From: Proteobacteria bacterium UBA6156
GTDB lineage: Bacteria > Pseudomonadota > Alphaproteobacteria > UBA2136 > UBA6156
NCBI GenBank assembly: GCA_002422365.1
Contig: DIUO01000025.1
Location: 4,698 to 18,310 of the forward strand
Length of the DNA: 13,613 bases
Direction of reading: 5' to 3'
The translations under genes were made by a program, and so were the position numbers. The notes beneath the pieces were generated by a model that saw nothing but the letters and a program-made list of their open reading frames with translations, searched no databases and was not told the DNA's origin. Position 1 is the first letter of the stretch. Each line of letters starts with the position of its first letter. Positions 1-8,600 of this stretch are shown here, piece after piece.

Positions 1-31
1 GCAAGCGCTCTACCAGCTGAGCTATGGGCCC
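1..31 (-). tRNA. 5' part of a tRNA, probably tRNA-Ala (partial, cut by the window edge)
   Basis: On the minus strand, bases 31 down to 1 read as the first 31 nt of a tRNA: a 7-nt acceptor strand GGGCCCA, then TA, a D arm with stem GCTC/GAGC and loop AGCTGGTA, G26, and the start of an anticodon stem CTTGC. The anticodon and 3' half lie outside the window. G at positions 1-3 and the CTTGC stem start fit tRNA-Ala(GGC) best, but isotype cannot be proven without the anticodon. A good promoter sits 46-74 nt upstream on the same strand. Confidence 0.8.
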
Positions 32-76
32 GGAGCGTTGGGGATGTGAATAACATCAACCACTGCTACGGGGTGT

Positions 77-105
77 GATTTACGGGTAGGCAGCCGCGCT
101 GTCAA
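77..105 (-). promoter_or_regulatory. Sigma-70-type promoter for the tRNA
   Basis: The minus strand carries a perfect -35 hexamer TTGACA (complement of 100-105), a 17-nt spacer and TAAATC as -10 (complement of 77-82). Predicted transcription start is near base 70, giving a roughly 39-nt leader before the tRNA 5' end at 31. Spacing and direction match a stable-RNA promoter. Confidence 0.72.
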
Positions 106-167
106 GGGTGATGCGAGATATTGCACCCCCTCTGGCACGCTTTTTTTTTGCGGGGTAGGGTGCGGGC

Positions 168-590
168 ATGACAAACCCTGCGCAAACTTTTGGTGAAATT
201 GATGGAGAATCAAAGGCTTCGCTTTTGGCGGGGGAGATGGTGACGCTGCGCATGCGCCTGAACGTGGACGGCCAAGAGCTGGCCCTTGGCATGCCCCGCA
301 ACGAATGGCTGAAACTGGTAAGCGATTTTGTGCGCATGCCCGCCGATGAGCGCCAGCGCATGGGGGTGAGTATCCGCACGGCCACCGCTGAGAGCCCTTT
401 CCCCGGCGATGGGCACGTGCTGAGCCCGCGCGAACAGCGCCGCTGCGACACGTTTGTGAACGATTGCATTTTGCTGGCGGCGCTGGCCGAGGCAACCACG
501 GCACGCATTTTGCTGGACACTGCGGTGGAGACCTTTCAGGTGGTGCCCGGCATGCCCGACCTGGGTGCGCTGCGCAGCGGGCTGAATTAG
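168..590 (+). CDS. Hypothetical protein, 140 aa, first gene of the cmk cluster
   Basis: I do not recognise this protein. It is soluble-looking, with no signal peptide or membrane segment. The N-terminal half (about residues 20-75) is a mixed basic/acidic region with RMRLNVDGQELALGMPRNEW. The C-terminal half (about 90-130) is alanine- and leucine-rich, likely helical, and includes a Cys (FVNDC). ATG at 168 is the first in-frame start after the upstream region; the ribosome-binding site is weak (GTAGGG at 156-161). A T9 homopolymer lies at 141-149 in the leader. The next gene starts 2 nt after the stop, so the two are probably cotranscribed and translationally coupled with each other and with cmk. 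Codon bias and the tight packing support a real gene; the function is unknown. Confidence 0.75.
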   Translation: MTNPAQTFGEIDGESKASLLAGEMVTLRMRLNVDGQELALGMPRNEWLKLVSDFVRMPADERQRMGVSIRTATAESPFPGDGHVLSPREQRRCDTFVNDCILLAALAEATTARILLDTAVETFQVVPGMPDLGALRSGLN

Positions 591-592
591 CT

Positions 593-1180
593 ATGCCGGA
601 GTTGCTCCAGCGGTTTTGGGCGTGGTATGCGGCGCCCTGGCGCACCCTGAACCGTAAAGACTTTGGCATTGCGCTGGCGGTGGTGAGCTTGCCGAGCCTG
701 GTGATGGCGTTCTTTTCTCTGGGTGGGGCTGGTGGGTTTATTGGCCCGGCCCTGGACATGATGGCGGCGGTTAAGGGGATTGGTGCGGGCGACGCCAGCG
801 GGCTGGAAGCCCTAAGCGCCCTGGGTGGCGGGGCGGCAGAGGAGCCGGGAGTGAATGTAATGGCGGTGGTGAACACGTTGCTGCTGATGGCGATGTTCCC
901 GCTGGTGCGCATGCGGCTGCGCGACATGGGGCATTATGGGCGGCAGGAGCTGGGTTGGGCGATTGCCATTCATGTGGCGTTGGTGAACCAACTGGCCGAA
1001 GCGGTGTTCGGGTGGGCGCCGGTGCCGATGGGCTGGCTGTGGAGTGTGATTAACTTTGGCGGATATGTGTGGCTGAGCATGGCGAAAGGCAAGCCCCGGC
1101 TTGCGGTGAACCAGCGGATGGATTACAGCTTGGCTGAGAAAACTGAGAATAGGCCTGAAAGGAACGATGATAATGCCTGA
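593..1180 (+). CDS. DUF805-like inner-membrane protein, 195 aa
   Basis: The open frame extends further upstream (to 464), but that part overlaps the preceding gene. ATG 593, 2 nt after the previous stop, is the sensible start and implies translational coupling. The protein has hydrophobic stretches at about residues 23-50 (ALAVVSLPSLVMAFFSL), 89-104 (VMAVVNTLLLMAMFPLV) and 121-164, so 3-4 membrane segments. After the second helix comes VRMRLRDMGHYGRQELGW, which resembles the DUF805 signature (hydrophobic-R-R-L-H-D-x-G-x-x-G-W). An N-terminal W/R-rich segment (RTLNRKDFG) also matches that family's layout. The tail is hydrophilic and charged. The role of DUF805 proteins is not established. The 3' end overlaps the start of cmk, making a three-gene operon likely. 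Family assignment is from motif recognition, so moderate. Confidence 0.75.
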   Translation: MPELLQRFWAWYAAPWRTLNRKDFGIALAVVSLPSLVMAFFSLGGAGGFIGPALDMMAAVKGIGAGDASGLEALSALGGGAAEEPGVNVMAVVNTLLLMAMFPLVRMRLRDMGHYGRQELGWAIAIHVALVNQLAEAVFGWAPVPMGWLWSVINFGGYVWLSMAKGKPRLAVNQRMDYSLAEKTENRPERNDDNA

Positions 1181-1898
1181 CACCGTTTACCCGGCCGATA
1201 AAACCCGCAACCCGTTGGCAGGGTATGCCATTACGGTGGACGGCCCCACCAGCAGCGGCAAAGGCACGCTGGCCAAGGCGCTGGCGCGGCAGTATCGGTT
1301 GAAGTTTTTGGACACCGGCGCGGTTTACCGCGCAGTGGCGCTGAGTATGATAAAGCAAGGTCTGAACCCGGCCGATACTGTGGCGGCGGAGGCGGCGGCC
1401 AAGGCGTTGCAGTTTGACTTCCGCCACAAGGGCGACAATGTGTTTGGGGTGTGGCTGGACGGAGTGGAGGTGACTGAGGAGATACGCAGCCTTGAAGTGG
1501 GCAGCCTGGCCAGTGTGGTGGCGGTGCAACCGGCGGTGCGGGCGGCGCTGAAGGATTTTCAGGTAGGGTATGCGGCCCATTGGAAGCCGCTGGTGGGGGT
1601 GATTTTGGATGGCCGCGACACCGGCGCGCGGATTTGCCCGGAAGCCGAGGTGAAGCTGTTTTTAACCGCTGATGTGGCGGAACGGGGGCGTCGGCGGTGG
1701 TTGGAAGCCAGTGCCAAGGGCGATGCGACGCCGTTGGAGATGGTGATTGAGCAGGTGGCGGCGCGGGATGCCCGCGACCGTGAGAACACGATTATCTGTG
1801 ACGATGCGGTGGTGCTGGATGCGACGGCGATGACCCAGGCGGAAGTGCTGGCGGCGGCGGTGCGGGTGATTGAGGCGAAGTTAGGGACAAGGGGTTAG
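1173..1898 (+). CDS. cmk: Cytidylate kinase (CMP/dCMP kinase)
   Basis: Catalyses ATP-dependent phosphorylation of CMP and dCMP in cytoplasmic pyrimidine nucleotide recycling. With the start at 1173 the protein has 241 aa, close to the usual 220-235. Visible motifs are the P-loop GPTSSGKGT (residues 24-32), the nucleotide-monophosphate site LDTGAVYRAVAL (46-57), the DGRDTG segment with the following FLTADVAERGRRR lid region, and the C-terminal RDARDRENT stretch. ATG 1167 is also in frame, but AAAGGA at 1158-1163 is only 3 nt from it and 9 nt from 1173, so 1173 is preferred. The gene overlaps the preceding membrane-protein gene by 8 nt. In many proteobacteria cmk sits between aroA and rpsA; neither is present here, and a terminator follows directly. 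Functional call is firm. Confidence 0.95.
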   Translation: MPDTVYPADKTRNPLAGYAITVDGPTSSGKGTLAKALARQYRLKFLDTGAVYRAVALSMIKQGLNPADTVAAEAAAKALQFDFRHKGDNVFGVWLDGVEVTEEIRSLEVGSLASVVAVQPAVRAALKDFQVGYAAHWKPLVGVILDGRDTGARICPEAEVKLFLTADVAERGRRRWLEASAKGDATPLEMVIEQVAARDARDRENTIICDDAVVLDATAMTQAEVLAAAVRVIEAKLGTRG

Positions 1899-1920
1899 GG
1901 ATTGGGGATTGGGGAATGGG
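1891..1920 (+). other. G-quadruplex-like run across the cmk stop codon
   Basis: Five G-runs of 3-4 separated by 3-nt A/T spacers (GGGG TTA GGG ATT GGGG ATT GGGG AAT GGG) begin within the last cmk codons and run past its TAG. The pattern satisfies the usual G-tract rule for an intramolecular quadruplex on the coding strand and in the mRNA. It ends exactly where the terminator stem begins. Confidence 0.6.
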
Positions 1921-1946
1921 AGGGCTGGGCCCTCTCTTTTTATTTT
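1920..1946 (+). terminator. Intrinsic terminator of the cmk cluster
   Basis: A GAGGGC/GCCCTC six-bp stem (1920-1925 and 1929-1934) with loop TGG is followed by TCTTTTTATTTT. It lies 22 nt after the cmk stop, with the correct orientation and U-tract for Rho-independent termination. Confidence 0.8.
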
Positions 1947-1951
1947 AGGGG

Positions 1952-1980
1952 TTGTGCTGGGGGGCGGATGGGATTATATG
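1952..1980 (+). promoter_or_regulatory. Candidate promoter of the lipoprotein gene
   Basis: TTGTGC (1952-1957), a 17-nt spacer and TATATG (1975-1980) lie just after the cmk terminator and 56 nt before the lipoprotein start. The -35 match is only moderate; support comes mostly from spacing and from the need for a new promoter after the terminator. Confidence 0.35.
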
Positions 1981-2036
1981 CATACAGTATTCAATTTAAG
2001 CCCTCCACAGGGGGGGCATGGTAAGGAGACGGAACG

Positions 2037-2447
2037 ATGGCGAATTATGCCCTGCAAAGTTGGAAGAGCCTGCTGGTGATGTTGGCGGTGGCGGCGGTGG
2101 CGACGTTGCTGGGCGGCTGCGCCGAGCGCGTGCGTTACGTGGCGGTGCCGACCCTGCCCGCTGCCCCGGCAGGCCCGGTGCTGCAAGAGTGTGCCGACCA
2201 TGCCGCGCGGGCGCAGAAGCAGGCGTTTGGCGAGACCTTCCGGGCGCTGCAATTTGACCGTGCCGGTTTAGTGCTGGCCACCCCCACCACCCGTGTGGGC
2301 CGCCAAGAGGTGGGTGCGGTGTATGACGGGGAAGGCCAGTGGTATGGCCGCCCGGATGGGACAAGGGGGGAATGGCGGAGTGTGCGCTTCCATTGCATGG
2401 TGAGCCCCATGGGGAATGTTGTTTACAGCTTTATACGCACTTATTAA
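2037..2447 (+). CDS. Small lipoprotein of unknown function, 136 aa
   Basis: A lipid-anchored envelope protein. The N-terminus has a short polar region with Lys10, a hydrophobic core (LLVMLAVAAVATLL, 12-25) and a lipobox LGGC with Cys28 as the predicted lipidated residue. Residue +2 is Ala rather than Asp, favouring the outer membrane by the usual Lol rule. The mature part (about 108 aa) has two further cysteines, in LQECADHAARAQ and in VRFHCMV, that could form a disulfide, and ends in a beta-like segment (GEWRSVRFHCMVSPMGNVVY). The start is set by a strong AAGGAG at 2023-2028, 8 nt upstream of ATG. It is monocistronic, convergent with the giant fibre gene downstream. I do not recognise the mature domain and assign no specific function. 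Confidence 0.88.
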   Translation: MANYALQSWKSLLVMLAVAAVATLLGGCAERVRYVAVPTLPAAPAGPVLQECADHAARAQKQAFGETFRALQFDRAGLVLATPTTRVGRQEVGAVYDGEGQWYGRPDGTRGEWRSVRFHCMVSPMGNVVYSFIRTY

Positions 2448-2558
2448 GGCGGTTGGAGGCACGGCGCGGGCCCAAACGGCGCTTAATATTTTGGATTATA
2501 ACTTGAAGTTGTTCCAAACGTCTGGCCCGTTCTTCAACTGATATGGGCAATACGTGGG

Positions 2559-2616
2559 TTCCGGCCTCCGCCGGAATGGAGGCAAAGCCTCTTTAAGGGG
2601 GCTAAGGCCCCCTTAA
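2559..2616. repeat. Cluster of three perfect hairpins in the convergent intergenic region
   Basis: Three adjacent inverted repeats: TTCCGGC/GCCGGAA (2559-2565, 2570-2576, loop CTCC); GAGGC/GCCTC (2579-2583, 2587-2591, loop AAA); and a 10-bp stem TTAAGGGGGC/GCCCCCTTAA (2593-2602, 2607-2616, loop TAAG). No T-run follows on either strand, so they are not classical intrinsic terminators. The first resembles the dispersed palindromic (REP-like) units common in alphaproteobacteria. They lie between the convergent lipoprotein and fibre genes and may stabilise 3' ends. The rest of the 230-bp gap (2448-2677) holds no ORF I can support and is AT-rich next to the fibre stop. Confidence 0.7.
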
Positions 2617-2677
2617 CCCCCTGGTCTGTGCAAAATTCTTCTAGCGATAATGCTATAACTTATTAAATAAATTCAAA

Positions 2678-5600
2678 TTACAGGCGGCAGAGGTACATTC
2701 TGCCGGTGGCGGGGTTGAAGCGCATTTTGCCGTAGTCGTCGGTGGTGGTGCAGGTGGTGTCGGCATTGCCGGGCTGGATGGCGGCGGTGGACTTGACCGT
2801 GCCGGAGAAGTAGCCGCCCGTGCCGGAGATGGGGCCGGTGGTGGAGACGCCGAGGGTAACCAAGCCGGTTTGAGGGCTGAACCAGCCGGTGTTGGTGCCG
2901 CCTTGGGTGAGCGAGATGTAGCCGGTGGCGCTGGTGACGACAAGGGTTGTTGTGCCGGAGACGATTCTATCCGGGGCGGCGCTGTCGGCAACGCTGGCGA
3001 GGGTTTGCCAGGTCACCCCATCCCGGCAAAACTCAAAATCCCCGCCCGTGTAACGTATCGCCCCAGTACGGTCGGCATCACAAGCCTCCCCACCATTCGC
3101 AAGGCGGAGGGTGCCGGAGACGTGGAGGCGGGCGGTGGGGCTGGTGGTGCCGATACCGAGATTGCCGGTGGCGAAGTCGCCTTGCATCAGCGGCATAGAG
3201 TTGATGTTGTTCTGCTTGAGGATGAACTGATTAGCGACAGCGTTATTGTAACCGGCCTCGTAACCGATGGCGACCACATTGGCAGCGGTGTTCTGGCGGG
3301 CGGCGTAGTAACCCACCCCTGTGACATTAGCGCCAGTGTTCGCGTAGGCGGCGGCGTATCCCACTCCGGTGACATTGGTGCCGGTATTCTGGCGGGCGGC
3401 GGTGTAACCAAGCCCAGTGACATTGGCGCCGGTATTCTGCCGGGCGGCGTAGCCGCCCACCCCGGTGACATTGTTGCCGGTATTCAGGTAGGCAGCGAAG
3501 TAGCCCATCCCAGTGACATCGGCGCCGGTATTCTGGCGGGCAGCGTGAACACCAATGCTGGTGACATTGGCACCGGGGCTCTGATAGGCAGCGTAGTACC
3601 CCACCCCGGTGACATTGTCGCCGGTGTTCTGGTAGGCAGCATAGTAACCCAACCCGGTGACGTTGGTGCCGGAGCTGGCATAGGCGGCAGAGGAACCAAT
3701 GGCGGTGAGATAATCGCCGGTGCTGTTTTGGGCTGCGCTTTGACCCACGACCACGTTACCCGTGCCGGTGACGATATCGATAACACCCCGCACGGTAAGA
3801 TTACCGTTGAAGTACCCATTAGTGCCGGAGATGGGGCCGGTGGTGCTGACGCCGAGGGTAACCAAGCCGGTTTGAGGGCTGAACCAGCCGGTGTTGGTAC
3901 CGCCCTGGGTGAGCGAGATGTAGCCGGTGGCGCTGGTGACGACAAGGGTTGTTGTACCGGAGACGATTCTGTCCGGGGCGGCGCTGTCGGCGATGGTGGC
4001 GAGGGATTGCCAGGCTACGCCGTCGCGGCAGAATTCGAAGTCTCCGTTGGTATAGCGGATGGCGCCGGTGCGGTTGGCGTCGCAGGCTTCTCCGCCGTTG
4101 GCGATTCTTATGGTGCCGGAGACGTGGAGGCTGGTGGAGGGATCGACCGTGCCGATACCAACGTAGCCAGAAGTTGCAAGCGTCATCGTTGGAGAAGTAT
4201 TACTTGTAGCGAGATAGATAGGCTGGTTATTTGCATAGAGCAGTGTAGGACCATTTGATAACAAGTTCATCGCGCCACCAAGAGTTACACCGGCGAGAGT
4301 GCTCGAATAGCTACTGTTGAATGATCGGAGCAGACCGATTGCTGTACCTGCTACGTTTTCAAATTGAATACTACTGATACCTGTGGAGGTGTTGTTATTC
4401 GCGATACGGAGACTAGAGTTTGTAGAGTTCCTGCCGATACGGGCATATCCGCCAACATCAAGGCTGTAAGATGCGCTCGTAATGCCGATACCGACATTGC
4501 CGTTGAAGTAGCCGTTGGTCGCGCTGATGGGGCCTGTGGCGCTGACGCCGAGGGTGACCAGACCGCGGGCGGGGTCGAACCAGCCGGTGTTGGTGCCGCC
4601 TTGGGTGAGGGAAATATAGCCGGTGGCGCTGGTGACGACAAGGGTTGTTGTACCGGAGACGATTCTATCCGGGGCGGCGCTGTCGGCCACATTCGCCAGG
4701 GTTTGCCAGGTGGTGCCGTCGCGGCAGAATTCGAAGTCTCCGGAGGTATAGCGGATGGCGCCGGTGCGGTTGGTGTCGCAGCTTTCTCCGCCGGATGCGA
4801 TGCGGAGGGTGCCGCTGGTGTGGAGGGAGGTAGAGGGGGTGCTGACACCGATACCCGCGCTGCCGGTGGTGAGGAGGCCTGCGGCGACGACCGTCCCGGA
4901 GGTGGCGACTTCCACCACGGAACTGTTACCGAGGATGACCTGGTTGGCTTTGCTGGCGGTGTAAACACCATTCCCCAAGAGGGTGACGTTGCTGAAGGTG
5001 TTGCTGACGCCTGCTGCGTAACCGAGGGCGGTGAGGTTCGCGCCGGTGTTGTTCTGTGCGGCATCAACCCCTATTGCAACCACGTTGGTGCCTGAGTTGT
5101 ATCGAGCTGCACCATATCCCACTGCAGCAACGCTGCCGCCGGTGTTGTTTGATGCGGCTACGTAACCCAGCGCGGTGACATAGTTGCCGGTATTGTTTTG
5201 TGCGGCACTAGTACCTATTGCGGCAACGCCTGTGCCTGCGTTGCTTCCAGCAGCATTAGCTCCAATTGCGGCAACGTCGGTGCCCGTATTGGATCGGGCT
5301 GCCCTATACCCTAATACCGCAAGGCTGCCGCCAGTGTTATATTGTGCGACTTCGTGTCCGACGACTGCACTGTTACCACCAGCGTTGCTATTGGCCGCAT
5401 TTTGGCCGATGGCGACGACGTTGGTGCCTGAGTTATATTGAGCTGCGGCATACCCCATTGCCACAACGGCGCCGCCGATGTTGCTTTGAGCGGCTCCGAA
5501 ACCAACGGCCGTGAGGTTGCTGCCGGTGTTGTTACTCCCGGCTGAACTCCCTATAGTTGTGACATAGTTGCCGGTGTTACTGCGGCCAGCATAAAAACCC

Positions 5601-8600
5601 ATGGCGACGAGGCTAGCACCGCTGTTGTATTGAGCGGCTGATGGGCCCATTGCCGTGACAGTGCTGCCGGAGTTATATTGCCCGGTACTTGATCCAAATG
5701 CCGTGAGATTGGCCCCTGTGTTGTAAGTTGCTGCACTGGAACCGACACCGACGACGGTGCCGGTGACGAGGTCGATAAGGCCGCGGACGGTGAGGTTGCC
5801 GTTGAAGTAGCCGTTGGTGGCGGAGATGGGGCCGGTGGCGCTGACGCCCAAAGTGACCAAGCCGGTTTGGGGGTCGAACCAGCCGGTGTTGGTGGCGCCC
5901 TGGGTGAGGGAGATGAAGCCGGTGTTGCTGACGACGACGAGGGTGGTGGTGCCGGAGACAATGCGGTCGGGGGCGGCGCTGTCGGCGATGCTGGCCAGCG
6001 GTTCCCAGGTAGTGCCGTCGCGGCAGAATTCGAAATCTCCCGACGTGTAGCGGATGGCGCCGGTGCGGTTGGTGTCGCAGCTTTCTCCGCCGTTGGCGAG
6101 GCGGAGGGTGCCGCTGGTGTGGAGGGAGGTAGAGGGGGTGCTGACACCGATACCCGCACTGCCGGTGGTGAGCAAGCCTGCGGCGACGACCGTCCCGGAG
6201 GTGGCGACTTCTACTACTGAACTGTTACCAAGAATGACCTGGCTATCTTTGCTGGCGGTGTAAACACCATTGCCCAGGAGGGTGACGTTGCTGAAGGTGT
6301 TGCTGATACCGGCTTGATAACCGAGTGTGGTTACGAAAGATCCTGTATTATTGAGTGCTGCATTGGAACCGACAGCGGTGAGGTGGGTGCCGGTATTGTA
6401 CGCTGCCGTGGAGTGTCCGAGCGCGGTGACATATTTTACAGTGTTGTTTTGGGCAGCATTGTTACCTACTGCGGTAACATAGTCAGCGGTGTTGCTGTAG
6501 CCCGCATTGACGCCTATTGCAATGACGCCGGTGCCTGAGTTGTATCGAGCTGCCCTATACCCTAATGCCACAACGTTGATGCCGCTGTTATAATTGGCGG
6601 CTTCGTAACCCAGGGCTGCGAGGTTGTTGCCGGTGTTGGCATACCCGCTGGCACGCCCTATGGCTGTGACGTTGCTGCCGGTATTTCCTCGGGCTGAAAA
6701 ATAGCCGAGTGCGGTCAGGTCGCTGCCGGTGTTGTTTTGAGCGACTCCATGACCCATTGCCGTGACATTGTTACCGGTGTTGTTTTGCCCGGCTTGAACA
6801 CCCAGGACGTTGACATTGCTGCCGGAGTTGCTTGACCAGGCGTTTTGGCCGACGGCGACAACGTTGGTGCCGGTGACGAGGTCGATAAGGCCGCGGACGG
6901 TGAGGTTGCCGTTGAAGTAGCCTCGGGTCGCAGAGATGGGGCCAGTGGCGCTGACGCCGAGGGTGACGAGGCCGGTTTGAGGGCTGAACCAGCCGGTGTT
7001 GGTGCCGCCCTGGGTGAGGCTGATGAAGCCCGTATTGCTGGTGACGACGAAGGTGGTGGTGCCGCTGACAATACGGTCGGGCGCGGCGCTGTCGGCGACG
7101 CTGGCGAGGGTTTGCCAGGTGGTGCCGTTGCGGCAGAATTCGAAGTCTCCGCCGGTGTAGCGGATGGCGCCGGTGCGGTCGGCGTCGCAGGCTTCTCCGC
7201 CGTTGGCGATGCGGATGGTGCCCGCGACGTGGAGGCTGGTGGAGGGCTCGCCCGTGCCGATACCAACACGCCCATTGTTTTTAAGGGTCATGCGGGTGGT
7301 AAGGCCTGGCCGCAGGAAAATGTCGCCTGTGGTGGCGGTATCGAGATAAAGGTTGCTGGACCCTCTTATGCCTGCGCCGTTATTAATGGATATGCTTTGG
7401 GAGGAGGGGCCGTTTCTGAAAATCGCATTTATGGAATTTCCATTGGCGGCATGAATTTCGAGTGGAGCGGTAGGTGCGGTGGTGCTGATACCGAGATAAC
7501 CGTTCTGGCCAATCACTATCCGCTCGGTGCCTGCGGTGGAGATGGTGACGCTGCCGTTTTGGGCGGCGGTGACGTTGGTGGTGCCACTTACGATGCGGTC
7601 GTCGTCGAAGCCCGCCGTGTTGAGGTTGGTGAGGGCTGAGCCGTCTCCGGAGAAGGCTGTGGCGGTTATCATACCTGTAGCTGAGACGCCGCCGTTGGCG
7701 AAGGTGACGCCGTCGATGCTTTGGCTGCCGGAGACGAAGAGGTTGCCGCCGACGTAGAGGTCGTTATCCACCCGACCGTTGGTGGTGCGGAGCTCGGTGG
7801 TGGAGAGGCCGTTAGCCGAAGTAATAGAGATACCGGGGACGATGAGGCGGCCTGCGGTGTCGAAGTAGCCGGTGGTGGCGCCGCCGGTGGTGAGGGAGAT
7901 GTAGCCAGTTTGGTTGGCGGTGACCTTTGTTGTGCCGCTTACTAAGGTATCGATACCGCCTGCGTTGGCGACGTCGGCCAAACTTTGCCATTGGGTGCCT
8001 GCGCAGAACTCGAAGACGCCCGCGTTGTAGCGGATGGCGCCGGTGCGGTTGGCGTCACAGGCTTCTCCGCCGTTGGCGATGCGGAGGGTGCCGGAGACGT
8101 GCAAGCTGGTGGAGGGATTCACGGTGGCTACACCGAGTTCACCGGTTCGTTTCCACGCACCCATGTATCGCCCTAGGTTATCCGGATCTCCATAAACTCC
8201 ATAAGTAAATAATAATGAATCATTAGAAAAATATAAACCAATTCCCCACGAGTCTGCACTCGTTGCCCTCCTAAGAACAAGCCGTGATTTGTTATTACCA
8301 TTAGAAATCTCGACGCTCCCTATACCATTATTGGAGAAACTGTTTGCTCTTAAGTCCCCTGTTATGTGTAAGCTGGCACTGGGTGTGCTGTTTCCTATTC
8401 CAATATTCCCATTTTGTCCCACAGTCATCCGGGTGCTGCCCGCAGTTGAGAGGGTAATGCTGCCATCCTGCGCTGCCGTTACGTTGGTGGTGCCACTTAC
8501 GATGCGGTCGTCGTCGAAGCCCGCCGTGTTGAGGTTGGTGAGGGCGGAGCCGTCTCCGGAGAAGGCTGTGGCGGTTATCATACCTGTAGCTGAGACGCCG

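Noticed and set aside
464..592. Upstream extension of the DUF805-like ORF to 464
   Set aside because: It would overlap the preceding gene by 127 bases with a glycine/histidine-rich out-of-frame sequence; ATG 593 follows that gene's stop by 2 nt.
22..927. Minus-strand ORF of 301 codons
   Set aside because: It is proline/arginine/alanine-rich antisense of two better-supported plus-strand genes and runs into the tRNA; it has no ribosome-binding site.
2870..4258. Long plus-strand ORF (462 codons) opposite the fibre gene
   Set aside because: It is the antisense of the repetitive GC-rich fibre modules; its glycine/alanine/aspartate repeats only mirror the sense repeats, and similar antisense frames recur at 6845-7639 and 9206-9829 wherever the same module occurs.
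3230..6862. Regular 48-bp repeats that could look like a CRISPR array
   Set aside because: There are no constant repeats with unique spacers; the unit is a coding 16-residue repeat that stays in frame and varies by codon-level substitutions.
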